64,000 nucleotides of DNA from Nostoc sp. NMS9 (GTDB lineage: Bacteria; Cyanobacteriota; Cyanobacteriia; Cyanobacteriales; Nostocaceae), in contig NZ_JABXKL010000026.1 of the NCBI RefSeq assembly GCF_017114995.1, forward strand, positions 1 to 64,000, given 5' to 3'. The position numbers and the translations under genes are program-made. Numbering within the stretch: position 1 is the stretch's first letter; each line of letters starts with the position of its first letter. Below the pieces are notes generated by a model. The model ran no database searches. It saw only the letters and a program-made list of their open reading frames with translations, and had not been told where the DNA came from. This document shows positions 52,394 to 61,503 of the stretch, piece by piece.

Positions 52394-52428
52394 ACAGCAG
52401 ATTGCAACAGGCGTGAGGTACAGATAAT
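52394..52428 (+). repeat. Dispersed repeat shared with 10158-10191
   Basis: ACAGCAGATTGCAAC and GTGAGGTACAGATAAT blocks, matching the minus strand near 10.2 kb. Immediately downstream is the AGGGGCACAACA palindrome. Confidence 0.65.
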
Positions 52429-52430
52429 CA

Positions 52431-52456
52431 TAGGGGCACAACATGTTGTGCCCCTA
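52431..52456. repeat. Perfect 26-bp palindrome, second copy
   Basis: Half-site TAGGGGCACAACA and its exact complement. Same core as 51318-51345, although the flanks differ, so the palindrome moves or is maintained as its own unit. Confidence 0.85.
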
Positions 52457-52617
52457 CTCGTGTACTTAATTTACCTGAAATACGCTGTACCCGCATTTAT
52501 CACAAGCTGTGCGTAGCTTGCCGCCGTAGAGATCGCTATAAAAAATTATTACATTAAGTGATTACTATGTATTTCACCCCTTATTATTAAGTATTAATAC
52601 AGAATTAGAGTAAGTAA

Positions 52618-53067
52618 ATGGATATAGTAACTTTAACTACTTTCTTGACTCCTTTTTTACCCTACTTACTCAAAGTCGGAGAAAAAGCAACTGAAGAAGC
52701 TGGTAAGAAATTTGGTGAAGGGTTTGGCGCTAATGCCTGGGAAAAAGCCAAAGCTTTGTGGAGTCAGCTGCAACCCAAGGTGGAGGAAAAGCCAATGGCG
52801 AAAGGTGCAGCAGAGGAGTTGGCTAATTCTCCTAATGATGCAGATGCCAAAGAAACACTCCAGAAGCAACTCAAGAAATTTCTGGATGAAGATAAAAATT
52901 TATATGCTGAAATTGCCCGTTTAATGCAAGAAGATTCTGAAGCAATTTCTCAGGTTGTTAATACTTTTAATCAAACAATATCTGGCGATGACAACGTAGT
53001 GCAAAACATTGCGGGTGATGGTAATAAGGCGATTGGTAGAGTGGGAGGTGATGCAACTATCAATTAG
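52618..53067 (+). CDS. Putative effector protein with C-terminal amyloid-like motif
   Basis: A 149-residue protein. Residues 1-20 are an amphipathic or hydrophobic helix (TLTTFLTPFLPYLLKVG), and residues 20-115 are helical and charged (GANAWEKAKALWSQLQPKVE). Residues 120-149 form a Gly/Asn motif (TISGDDNVVQNIAGDGNKAI, then GRVGGDATIN) that matches 17 of 30 positions of a motif near the N-terminus of the NB-ARC protein encoded 32 bp downstream. In bacterial amyloid-signalling pairs, an effector carries such a motif at its C-terminus and an NLR at its N-terminus. I infer a membrane-acting helical effector; no direct evidence of toxicity can be read. Confidence 0.65.
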   Translation: MDIVTLTTFLTPFLPYLLKVGEKATEEAGKKFGEGFGANAWEKAKALWSQLQPKVEEKPMAKGAAEELANSPNDADAKETLQKQLKKFLDEDKNLYAEIARLMQEDSEAISQVVNTFNQTISGDDNVVQNIAGDGNKAIGRVGGDATIN

Positions 53068-53099
53068 TCAGAAAACTAGAATAATAGGAAGTTAAAACT

Positions 53100-56000
53100 G
53101 TGCAGAAAAGAAGCCTGAGAAGGTTATGGAAGCAGATAATACTTTTTTTATCTAAGTTAGCTAGCTTTTTGAGAGGGAATCGTCGGAGATTAAAACGTAG
53201 GCGACATCTATTACTTAGAGATGAAGTTGCTCAAACCCGTTTAGATAGGCATATTCAGTCTCAGGTTGAACAACCAGTTTTAGGTAACATAGAAAATGAT
53301 GAAGCTTCTGTAACGAGTTTAGAACCTCCTATTCAGTCTCAGGTTGAACAAACAATTTCAGGCAATGAAAATGTTCTTCAAAACGTCAAAGGCAACAACA
53401 ATATTAATGTAGGTCGGGTAGAAGGCAGCCTCACTATTAATTATCGTCGCCCAATTGACAGACCTTTTCAAGTACAGAGTTTACCTGCCAATTTTGTAGA
53501 CCGCCCACAAGTTACTATAGAAATCAAAGCTCGTCTACTGGCAAATACATCTAATGCTGGTGCTTTGCTCATCAGTGCAATTCACGGTTTAGGTGGCATT
53601 GGCAAGACAACTTTAGTTACTGCCCTTGCCCATGATGAAGATATCCAAAAACGTTTCTCTGGTGGTGTACTTTGGGCAACCTTGGGACAGGAACCAGATA
53701 TTCTGGCGTGGCTGAGTAGCTGGGTGCAAGCCTTGGGAGACAATGAATTTCGTGCCATTAATATAGAAGCAACCTCAGCCCATTTACGAAGTTTACTACA
53801 TGATAAGGCAGTTTTACTGGTAGTTGATGATGCTTGGAAGCCAGATAAAGTTAAACCCTTTTTGATAGCAAGTTCCCAATCCCAGCTATTAATCACTTCG
53901 CGGCGGGCTGACGTGGCTGATGCCGTGGGTGCTTATTTGCAACAATTGAATTTGATGACGCCGGCAGAATCTCTGGAATTACTTTCTAAATCTTTAGAAC
54001 GAGAAATAGAAGGAGTAGAGAAACAAGAGGCTTTGAGAGTATCCCAGACTGTGGGATACCTACCCATCGCACTGAATTTGGTAGCAGCAAGAGTTAAATG
54101 GGGAATTACATGGGTGAAGCTGGAAACGACTTTGAAACAAGAGGTTGCAAACTTAAAAGTTTTATACGGGGCGCGTCAAGAAAACTCTTTAGAAGCAACC
54201 TTTAATTTAAGCCTGAAAGCTTTGCGGGACTATGACGAACAAGCTTGGAAAAATTTTATTTGGTTGGGAGTTTTACCAGAGGATGTCACAATCGCCGCAC
54301 CAATGGCAGTTACATTATGGGATATGGAATCCCAGGATGAAGCTGATGAGCGTTTAGAGCTACTTTGGAATGATGCCTTACTTCAGTCTGATTCACCTAT
54401 ATTTATCGGGGGTGCTGAGTGGAAAGGCTACAGGCTACATGACTTATTGCATGATGTAGCTCGTAGCCTATTAATTAAATCTCCACCTACAGGAATGGGT
54501 TTGAATTTACTCGACGCTCACAGCCAACTGCTAGAACGGTATCGGAAAAAGACTGAAAAAAACCTTTGGCATACCCTACCTAATGATAGTTATATTCATC
54601 AAAATTTAGTTTGGCATTTAGAAAAGGCTGGACAGGTAGAAGAGATTCACCAGTTATTACGGGAAGAATCGCAGGCAGGAAACAATGGCTGGTATGAAGT
54701 GCGAGAAAAATTAGGGCAAACTGAAGGTTACATAACAGATATTTCTCGTGCTTGGGAACTAATAGAAGCGAATTGGACTGAATCACCCCTACCCCAAGTT
54801 GTGAGTTTGCAGTGTCGCTATGCTTTGATCACTGCATCCCTAAATAGTTTGGCAGCAAACTTACCAAATGAACTGCTAGTTGCATTGGTCAAAAACAATA
54901 TTTGGACTCCTGAACAAGGACTAAGTTACGCCTTGCAAAACCCGTATCAAGAGCAGAAGGTGTATTTACTTACAAAACTAGTTGACTATTTGCCACCAGA
55001 TTATAAAGAAATAGCGCTACAAAAAGCCCTGGCGACAGCAAGGACAATTCAAGATGAGTCTTTTCATGCCTTTGCCTTAGCAGTCTTAGTTGAAAAATTG
55101 CCAGAGTTGTTGCCAGAAGCACTAACCGCAGCAAGGGCGATTCAAATTAAGGAGTATCGTGCCTCTGCCTTAACTGTCTTAGCCGAAAAATTGCCAGAGT
55201 TGTTGCCAGAAGCACTAACCGTAGCAAGCTCGATTCAAATTGAGGAATATCGCACTGATGCTCTGAAAGCCTTAGCTAAAAAACTACCGGCAGAGTTGTT
55301 GCCAGAAGCACTAACCGCAGTAAGGGCAATTCAGAATGAGGAGTATCGTGCCTCTGCTCTTTGTGCCCTGTCTAATAAACTACCAGAGTTATTACCAGAA
55401 GTGCTAACAGTAGCAAAGACAATTCAAAATGAGTATTATCGCACTGAGGCTTTGAGAGCTTTAATTGATCAACTGCCAGAGTTGTTACCAGAAGCACTAA
55501 TGGCAGCAAGAGCAATTCAGGATGAGTATTATCACGCTTATGCATTGATAGGTTTAGTTGACAAACAGCCAGAGTTGTTAACAGAAGCATTAACGGCGGC
55601 AAAAGCAATTCAGGATGAGGAGGATCGTGCTGATGCCCTTTGTGCTTTAGCCGACAAACTGCCGTTACAGTTATTGCCAGTAGCACTAACGGCAGCAAAG
55701 ACAATTCAGTATGAGAGTTATCGTGCTAATACTTTAAGTGCCTTAGCTAATAAATTGCCAGAAGTATTGCTAGAAGCGCTGGCAGCGGCAAGAGCGATTC
55801 AGGATGAAGAGTATTGCACTTCTGCTCTACTAACAGTCTTAGCCGACAAACCGCCAGAGTTATTATCAAAAGCCCAGGTGGCCGCAAGCTTGATGAATGA
55901 TGAAGATCATACTGTTAACCTTTGTGCCTTAGACGACAAACAGCCGCCACACTTGTTGTCAAAATCAAAAGCTCTTGCCGCAGCAAGAGCGATTGAGGAT

Positions 56001-56420
56001 GGGTATTCTCGCGTTAATGCTCTTATAGCTTTAAGTGATATGCTCCCGAAACTCTTGCCAGAAGCACTGACGGCAGCAAGAGCAATTCAAGATAAGGAGG
56101 ATCGTGCTGATGCTCTTTGTATTTTAACTGACAAACTGCCAGCGTTGTTGCCAGAAGCGCTAGCAGCGGCAAAGGCAATTCAAAATGAAAATTATTTTGT
56201 CTCTGCGCTCAGAGCTTTAGCTTTTGGTTTATCACAGATGCCATCTGCTGAACTTTTTCCCCTTTGGCAAGATATACTTCATCAATTGTCTCTTAGTACT
56301 CGCCTTCAATTGCTCCAAGGTATAAAGGCATTGTTTCCGGCTATTTTTGTATTAGGTGGCCAAGCAGCAAGGACAGAAATTGCTCGTGCTATTCAAGATG
56401 TGGCACGATGGTGGCGATAA
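53100..56420 (+). CDS. NB-ARC NLR-like protein with N-terminal amyloid-like motif and 31-residue repeats
   Basis: An 1106-residue STAND ATPase starting at GTG with GGAAG upstream. Residues 1-60 are very basic. Two IQSQVEQ-containing segments lead to the motif at about 84-113 (TISGNENVLQNVKGNNNINV, then GRVEGSLTIN) shared with the preceding protein. NB-ARC follows: AIHGLGGIGKTTLVTALAHD (Walker A, about 160-178), AVLLVVDDAWKPDK (Walker B), QLLITSRR and VGYLPIALNLVAARV. Residues about 640-1045 consist of some 13 repeats of about 31 residues (consensus LPELLPEALTAARAIQDE), likely a helical solenoid sensor. Together with the upstream gene it resembles a two-gene NLR/effector module. Confidence 0.85.
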   Translation: MQKRSLRRLWKQIILFLSKLASFLRGNRRRLKRRRHLLLRDEVAQTRLDRHIQSQVEQPVLGNIENDEASVTSLEPPIQSQVEQTISGNENVLQNVKGNNNINVGRVEGSLTINYRRPIDRPFQVQSLPANFVDRPQVTIEIKARLLANTSNAGALLISAIHGLGGIGKTTLVTALAHDEDIQKRFSGGVLWATLGQEPDILAWLSSWVQALGDNEFRAINIEATSAHLRSLLHDKAVLLVVDDAWKPDKVKPFLIASSQSQLLITSRRADVADAVGAYLQQLNLMTPAESLELLSKSLEREIEGVEKQEALRVSQTVGYLPIALNLVAARVKWGITWVKLETTLKQEVANLKVLYGARQENSLEATFNLSLKALRDYDEQAWKNFIWLGVLPEDVTIAAPMAVTLWDMESQDEADERLELLWNDALLQSDSPIFIGGAEWKGYRLHDLLHDVARSLLIKSPPTGMGLNLLDAHSQLLERYRKKTEKNLWHTLPNDSYIHQNLVWHLEKAGQVEEIHQLLREESQAGNNGWYEVREKLGQTEGYITDISRAWELIEANWTESPLPQVVSLQCRYALITASLNSLAANLPNELLVALVKNNIWTPEQGLSYALQNPYQEQKVYLLTKLVDYLPPDYKEIALQKALATARTIQDESFHAFALAVLVEKLPELLPEALTAARAIQIKEYRASALTVLAEKLPELLPEALTVASSIQIEEYRTDALKALAKKLPAELLPEALTAVRAIQNEEYRASALCALSNKLPELLPEVLTVAKTIQNEYYRTEALRALIDQLPELLPEALMAARAIQDEYYHAYALIGLVDKQPELLTEALTAAKAIQDEEDRADALCALADKLPLQLLPVALTAAKTIQYESYRANTLSALANKLPEVLLEALAAARAIQDEEYCTSALLTVLADKPPELLSKAQVAASLMNDEDHTVNLCALDDKQPPHLLSKSKALAAARAIEDGYSRVNALIALSDMLPKLLPEALTAARAIQDKEDRADALCILTDKLPALLPEALAAAKAIQNENYFVSALRALAFGLSQMPSAELFPLWQDILHQLSLSTRLQLLQGIKALFPAIFVLGGQAARTEIARAIQDVARWWR
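55040..56200 (+). repeat. About 13 tandem 93-bp coding repeats
   Basis: DNA repeats of about 93 bp code for the helical repeats of the NB-ARC protein. Blocks such as TTGCCAGAGTTGTTGCCAGA and GCACTAAC-GCAGCAAG recur with little change, so the array is prone to unequal exchange. The ninth to eleventh repeats are the most diverged. Confidence 0.85.
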
Positions 56421-56730
56421 AGAGACGTGGATATACGGGAACAGGAAGATGCAAAGACGGAGGGATGCAGTATTTATAGTTTTAGGCAAAGTGCGATCAC
56501 TATTTACAGCTACTCAACCCAGTTCTCTAACAACAGCGTAGGAATGCGAGGTATCTAATTTACAAACTCTCTCTGGTGTCCATGAGTGACTGATCGCAAT
56601 TAGTCATAAAATCATCAGAGAAATTGTCTAGACTGTCAATGAGCGATCGCCAGGGGTCGGGGTCAACCACCAACTGAAAATCAAACCACTGTTGCAGCAA
56701 TTACAGGCAGAACCACAAGCTGGCAATTAA
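56421..56730. other. Intergenic with a possible gene fragment
   Basis: On the minus strand, 56560-56703 has a frame reading WFDFQLVVDPDPWRSLIDSL then DNFSDDFMTNCDQSLMD and a stop. It starts without ATG after an upstream stop and resembles the tail of a small antitoxin-like protein, so it may be a remnant. Nothing else is supported here. Confidence 0.3.
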
Positions 56731-59184
56731 TCATGGTATTACTGTTTGCACAGTACTAACTAGTGTAACTGGAGGTGTAAACCCAGCCAGTTTACCCAAC
56801 TTCTGGGGTACAAAGTCGGTTTCTTTGCTACCTTGAACCTCAGATAAGTAGCAATCTCGCACCGCCAACAACAAGCCTTTAATGGCATCTTGTCTGCCTG
56901 TTTTGACTAAATCATCTGCCTTTTTGAAAAAATGCGATCGCCATTTGCCATCATTATTGCCATATAATTCTATTAAATACCAACCTGCAAGATACTCAGC
57001 TAAAGGATCGAGACAAAAACGGATTCTGTCTTTGGCAGAACCGATAGTTTGAATCAAGTGCAAACGCTTTTCCAGATAATTGAGGTGTGCTTCGGGGTCG
57101 TCAATACCCAAAGCTGCTAATGCAACAATAGCATCTGCACGCTTGGCGGTTCCTGGTTGATAACTTTGCTGCAAGCATTCCCAGGCGATGATTTTGGCAA
57201 TTTGATGAACAGTGCGGTCATCAAATTGTTCGTCTGTAACATCACGATTGAGTTCATTGATATAACCCAGCATCAAATTAGGAATATTTTCTGGTAACGC
57301 AGAAATATTAGATGTAACGTCTTTACTGGCCATTAACTGTTCAGCATAAAGTTTAGCCAGCAAGACAGTGATATTATTTTGACCAACCATGAGAGAAAGA
57401 CGGTTACAAGCGTCAAAAAATTCTTGATCGGTAAAGCGATCGCGTTTACCTCGCTGCATGAGATAAGCTTCCATAAAGGACGATAGTTTATTAGCCTCAA
57501 TCCGCAAAGGTTTAATTATTGTCTTATTAACCCGCCCCAGCTTTTCCTCAATTCGGGAAGTAATCACCAATGCATTCACCGGAAACTCTGGCGACTCCGG
57601 CTCAATTGCTTCTCGTGTAGTCGCATTCATTTCTGAGAACCGATCTACAATTACTAGAATGCGTTTCTTTCTTAACAAACGTAACAGTAATTCTTGACAA
57701 ATTGGCTCTGGCTCATCAATTAAAGCTTGCAACTGTCCTCTGATGGCTTCTAAAAGCGGCGACTTACCTTCAGTTACCCGAAATTCTTCTTCTAACAGCA
57801 CTGGTAACATCAAATGTTTGCAGAGTCGTTGGTCTTCAGTCTCAGCCATTGCCCACCCAGCTATTCGACACGCTAAACTGGTTTTACCTACACCCCCTTC
57901 CCCACCAATTACTAGACAGCTACGCTGTTTCTCGAAAGTTGAGTGCAAATTCTCATTCATCAGTTGGGGAACTGTTGTACCATCCAGAACAACGGGAATG
58001 GGAATGTAACAGGCACGACTGCTAACTGTATCCTTTTTGGGAAATTGTTCGCGGGCTGCTTTGATATATTTAGCTACCCACGCATCTAATACTCTGGGAT
58101 GGTAATGAAACCACCCAACAAATAGCACATATCGCAGAGGTACATTAACGCTGATAAATGGGAGGGAAAAGTCTGTGTAAGGTTTGAGGGCGTTATTAAT
58201 TTTCAACAACCATAAAGGGGCTATCCGCAAGAGAATTAACCAAATAGAAGGCAATAAAATAACGTAGGCGGCAATTCCCAAAAGTAATTTATGCTTAAAT
58301 AGCGATTCCAGAACTCTATCGAAAAGGCGAGTTTCTTTTTCTGCTTTCAGGGCATTGAGAGGGCGACGTATCAGCCTAATGTCCGTCTCTGTGAATTTAT
58401 CTTTGTATTTTTGTATAGTTGTCAACACCTGCTCAAAGTCTGAGATGACTTTCTGCAACTTGGAGGTAGGTAAAGCATTTGCTTTGTCCTGAAAGCCTGC
58501 TGCTATTCCTCCTAAACCTTTGATCGCACCTAAACGCACGTAAAACTGGCTATCATTCAACAGGGCAATTAAATTAGGGACAGAAGATACTGCTTCTGTA
58601 CCCATTGCACCCAGAGCGTAGGCTGAATTGTAACGTACAGTGGGGTTATGATCTTTTAAGGCAGCAGTTAATACTGGGACAGCGACTTTCGCTTCTACGC
58701 CAATTTTTCTGAGTGCAGAAGGAACATAAATGCGAACGAATTGCTCCTTGTCTTGTAATGCTGCCATCAACGATGGAACTGCTGCTTTGGCTGCTGTACC
58801 AATATTTCCTAAAGCTAAGGTGGCGTACAAGCGGACTTGTCCATCTTCATCCTGCAATGCCGCACTTAAGGCTGGGACTGCTGGTGCTGCTTCTGCACCC
58901 AAATCTCCTAAAACCGAAGCGGCGTGCCAGCGAAGATTAATATCCTGATTTTTCAAAGCTTCAATCAGAGACGGCACTGCTGGCGAACCGATATTAACTA
59001 ATGCATCTGCGGCAATGCTACTGATGTGGGCATCGTTATCTATTAGCTTCTGAATCAGGGGAGCAATTTTGCTGTCAGTAGTGATTTGCGCCCAACTATT
59101 GCTCGTGCATAGTAGGAACAGTGTCAGGCATAAGACAACCACCTTAAGCGCACTAAGTAATACTTGTCTGGTATGCTTTGTCAT
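56731..59184 (-). CDS. HEAT-repeat membrane NTPase (NACHT-like)
   Basis: About 817 residues from the preferred ATG at 59182-59184 (GGGTGAT upstream; a GTG six codons earlier is possible). A signal peptide (VVVLCLTLFLLCTSNSWAQ) is followed by five to six HEAT repeats (residues about 30-230: AVPALSAALQDEDGQVRLYA). A membrane helix (LLGIAAYVILLPSIWLILL) lies near 305. The NTPase follows: VIGGEGGVGKTSLACRIAG (Walker A), RILVIVDRFSEMN (Walker B) and ALVITSR. If the signal peptide works, HEAT repeats are outside and the ATPase inside, an unusual receptor layout. It is convergent with the NB-ARC gene. Confidence 0.8.
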   Translation of the reverse strand: MTKHTRQVLLSALKVVVLCLTLFLLCTSNSWAQITTDSKIAPLIQKLIDNDAHISSIAADALVNIGSPAVPSLIEALKNQDINLRWHAASVLGDLGAEAAPAVPALSAALQDEDGQVRLYATLALGNIGTAAKAAVPSLMAALQDKEQFVRIYVPSALRKIGVEAKVAVPVLTAALKDHNPTVRYNSAYALGAMGTEAVSSVPNLIALLNDSQFYVRLGAIKGLGGIAAGFQDKANALPTSKLQKVISDFEQVLTTIQKYKDKFTETDIRLIRRPLNALKAEKETRLFDRVLESLFKHKLLLGIAAYVILLPSIWLILLRIAPLWLLKINNALKPYTDFSLPFISVNVPLRYVLFVGWFHYHPRVLDAWVAKYIKAAREQFPKKDTVSSRACYIPIPVVLDGTTVPQLMNENLHSTFEKQRSCLVIGGEGGVGKTSLACRIAGWAMAETEDQRLCKHLMLPVLLEEEFRVTEGKSPLLEAIRGQLQALIDEPEPICQELLLRLLRKKRILVIVDRFSEMNATTREAIEPESPEFPVNALVITSRIEEKLGRVNKTIIKPLRIEANKLSSFMEAYLMQRGKRDRFTDQEFFDACNRLSLMVGQNNITVLLAKLYAEQLMASKDVTSNISALPENIPNLMLGYINELNRDVTDEQFDDRTVHQIAKIIAWECLQQSYQPGTAKRADAIVALAALGIDDPEAHLNYLEKRLHLIQTIGSAKDRIRFCLDPLAEYLAGWYLIELYGNNDGKWRSHFFKKADDLVKTGRQDAIKGLLLAVRDCYLSEVQGSKETDFVPQKLGKLAGFTPPVTLVSTVQTVIP

Positions 59185-59266
59185 TGAATCGGATTGAATC
59201 ACCCGATGAACAACTCCAGTCAGAGAAACTATACCTAGATTGTAATCTAACTGTCAATCCGGGTTA

Positions 59267-59295
59267 GCGATGTCTACGACGGGCTACGCCTACGC
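59267..59295. repeat. 29-bp small dispersed repeat (inverted relative to 17639 and 32189)
   Basis: Begins GCGATGTCTACGACGGG and ends CTACGCCTACGC. It is the reverse complement of the family at 17639-17667 and 32189-32217 with a few differences. Confidence 0.7.
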
Positions 59296-59316
59296 ACTGA
59301 TTTACCCCCGCTTTGC

Positions 59317-59754
59317 TCAAGCTTGATTAGCATTGGCATTTAAACGCATCATAATTTTTTCCGGTTCTGTCAAATTTTTAAATCCATAACGGCGATAAAG
59401 TCCATGAGCATCTTTTGTGCCTAACAACCACCTTTGAACGTCTTGCAATTCTGGATATTCTAAAATGTATTCTACAAACCATTTTCCTAAACCCTGTCCT
59501 CGATAAGGCTCCAGAATAAAAACATCTTTTAACAACGCTGAAGTTGCATAATCAGTGATGACTCTCGCAAAGCCAACTTGTTGATTATCTTCATAAAGTC
59601 CAAAACATAAAGAATTGTTTATTGACTTTTCTACAGTGGCTAATGGGATGTTTTCAGCCCAATAAGAAGTTTGTAAAAAATCATGAACCATTTGAATATC
59701 TAATTTAGATTTATCGGTGTTGATGTAAAATCGATTTTTTAATTCTTCATTCAT
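59317..59754 (-). CDS. GNAT family N-acetyltransferase
   Basis: A 145-residue GNAT protein. Acetyl-CoA binding motif A is LKDVFILEPYRGQGLGKWFV, with the Q/R-x-x-G-x-G/A pattern as RGQGLG. The C-terminal LGTKDAHGLYRRYGFKNL holds the usual tyrosine. The domain is full length. Substrate is unknown. It is divergent from recQ. Confidence 0.88.
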   Translation of the reverse strand: MNEELKNRFYINTDKSKLDIQMVHDFLQTSYWAENIPLATVEKSINNSLCFGLYEDNQQVGFARVITDYATSALLKDVFILEPYRGQGLGKWFVEYILEYPELQDVQRWLLGTKDAHGLYRRYGFKNLTEPEKIMMRLNANANQA

Positions 59755-59906
59755 CTCGCTACATCTTTTATTTAATAGGTTGAAAAATTATAATTCATTC
59801 TTGGGGTCAGTGGTTTGTAGTGTCAAATGATGAAATTACTGAACCATTAGCTGGTAACAGAGGCTATATTCAGCATTCAATGATATGGATGTATTTACCA
59901 TTGATT

Positions 59907-61352
59907 ATGAATCAGCCTACAACAAAATCTTGGCATGAAGTTCGCACTGCTTTTCAACAAATCTGGGGTTATGAAGATTTTCGTCCACCACAAGGAGAAA
60001 TTGTTAGCAGTTTATTGGCACAAAAAGATGCGCTGATTATTATGCCCACAGGTGGTGGGAAGTCGATTTGTTTTCAACTTCCTGCACTGCTACAAACAGG
60101 ATTAACCTTGGTAGTTTCGCCCTTGGTGGCGCTAATGGAAAATCAAGTACAGGAACTACGAGAAAGCCACCAAAAAGCAGCACTTTTGCATAGTGAATTA
60201 CCTTCATCTCAACGCCGTGCAACTCTGCAAGCTTTAGAAGGTCAACAGCTAAGATTACTTTATTTATCACCCGAAACTTTGCTCAGTGCGCCAGTTTGGG
60301 AAAGATTATGTCACCCACAATTGCAAATTAATGGTTTGATTTTAGATGAAGCTCATTGTTTAGTACAGTGGGGTGATACTTTTCGCCCAGCTTATCGCAG
60401 ATTAGGGGCGGTGCGTCCGGCATTGCTAAAATCAAAACCACCAGGAACAAAAATTAGCATCGCCGCTTTTACTGCTACTGCTGACCCCTCAGCCCAAAAA
60501 ATTATTCAAACAGTTTTACAATTACAGCAACCAGAGATTTTCCGCTTGAATCCCTACCGTCCGAATTTGCATCCCAGCGTTCGCATTGCTTGGACACCAC
60601 GAGGTAGGAAACAACAATTATTAAAGTTTATTCAAAATAGACTGCAACAATCGGGATTAGTTTATGTTCGCACTCGGAGAGATAGCGAAGATTTAGCCCA
60701 ATGGTTAGCAGAGATGGGTTTTGCTACAGCTAGTTATCATGCGGGATTAGGTGCAACCGAACGCCGTGAAGTAGAAGCAAGCTGGTTAAGTGGTAAAATA
60801 CCATTTGTGGTTTGTACCTGTGCGTTTGGCATGGGGATTAATAAATCAGATGTTCGCTGGATTGCCCATTTTCACGCGCCACATTTGTTATCTGAATATG
60901 TGCAAGAAATAGGCCGCGCTGGAAGGGATGGGAAACCGGCCCAAGCATTGACATTGGTGAGTGAACCTACGGGGTGGTTAGATTCAGGGGATAAGCAAAG
61001 ACAGGAGTTTTTTCAACAACAAATGCGATCGCAACAACAAATAGCGCAGCAACTTGTGAAAAAATTACCAAAACAGGGAGAAGTGAATGCAGTGACGCGA
61101 CAATTTCCTGAAGGTGCGACGGCACTAGCTTTACTCCACAGCAACGGTCAATTAAACTGGCTTGACCCTTTTCATTACACCATTGGGCAAAAAGCGGGAA
61201 ATCAGCAACCAACGCAATTACACGCTGCTAAACAAATGCAGCAATACCTAACAACTAAGCAGTGTCGTTGGCAGTTTTTGTTAAACGCCTTTGGTTTTGA
61301 TAAAGAAGCAGCTAACTTGCGTTGTGGACATTGTGACAATTGCCGTCAATGA
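59907..61352 (+). CDS. recQ: RecQ-family ATP-dependent DNA helicase, short form
   Basis: A superfamily 2 3'-5' DNA helicase. I prefer the ATG at 59907 (MNQPTTKSWHEVRTAFQQIW), where family similarity begins; the open frame extends 29 codons upstream with a GTG start. Motifs: FRPPQGEIV (motif 0), IMPTGGGKSICFQLP (I), LVVSPLVALMENQV (Ia), LDEAHCLVQWG (II), AFTATAD (III), YVRTRRDSEDLA (IV) and EYVQEIGRAGRDG (VI). The zinc-binding cysteines CGHCDNC are at the very end. There is no winged-helix or HRDC domain, so it is shorter than E. coli RecQ. The stop codon is overlapped by a 21-bp repeat array. Confidence 0.92.
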   Translation: MNQPTTKSWHEVRTAFQQIWGYEDFRPPQGEIVSSLLAQKDALIIMPTGGGKSICFQLPALLQTGLTLVVSPLVALMENQVQELRESHQKAALLHSELPSSQRRATLQALEGQQLRLLYLSPETLLSAPVWERLCHPQLQINGLILDEAHCLVQWGDTFRPAYRRLGAVRPALLKSKPPGTKISIAAFTATADPSAQKIIQTVLQLQQPEIFRLNPYRPNLHPSVRIAWTPRGRKQQLLKFIQNRLQQSGLVYVRTRRDSEDLAQWLAEMGFATASYHAGLGATERREVEASWLSGKIPFVVCTCAFGMGINKSDVRWIAHFHAPHLLSEYVQEIGRAGRDGKPAQALTLVSEPTGWLDSGDKQRQEFFQQQMRSQQQIAQQLVKKLPKQGEVNAVTRQFPEGATALALLHSNGQLNWLDPFHYTIGQKAGNQQPTQLHAAKQMQQYLTTKQCRWQFLLNAFGFDKEAANLRCGHCDNCRQ

Positions 61353-61503
61353 GTATCAAAGACTCATCGCCGAATATAAAAGACTCATTCACGAGTATCA
61401 AAGACTCATCGCCGAGTATAAAAGACTCGTTGGCGAGTATCAAAGACTCATTCACGAGTATCAAAGACTCGTCGCCGAGTATCAAAGACTCATTTACGAG
61501 TAT
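61351..61503 (+). repeat. 21-bp tandem repeat overlapping the recQ stop codon
   Basis: Seven full units and part of an eighth, consensus GAGTATCAAAGACTCATCGC plus C. The period is seven codons, so all frames stay open: one gives heptads EYQRLIA/EYKRLIH, another SIKDSSP. An ATG at 61349 overlaps the recQ stop (ATGA) and opens an 80-codon frame through the array to 61591. Each junction pairs as GACTC/GAGT. Bases 61504-61859 after it show no gene. Confidence 0.9.

Noticed and set aside
55040-56200. Shadow minus-strand proteins across the NB-ARC repeats
   Set aside because: They arise because the 93-bp coding repeat keeps the opposite frame open; no ribosome sites and only repeat-derived content.
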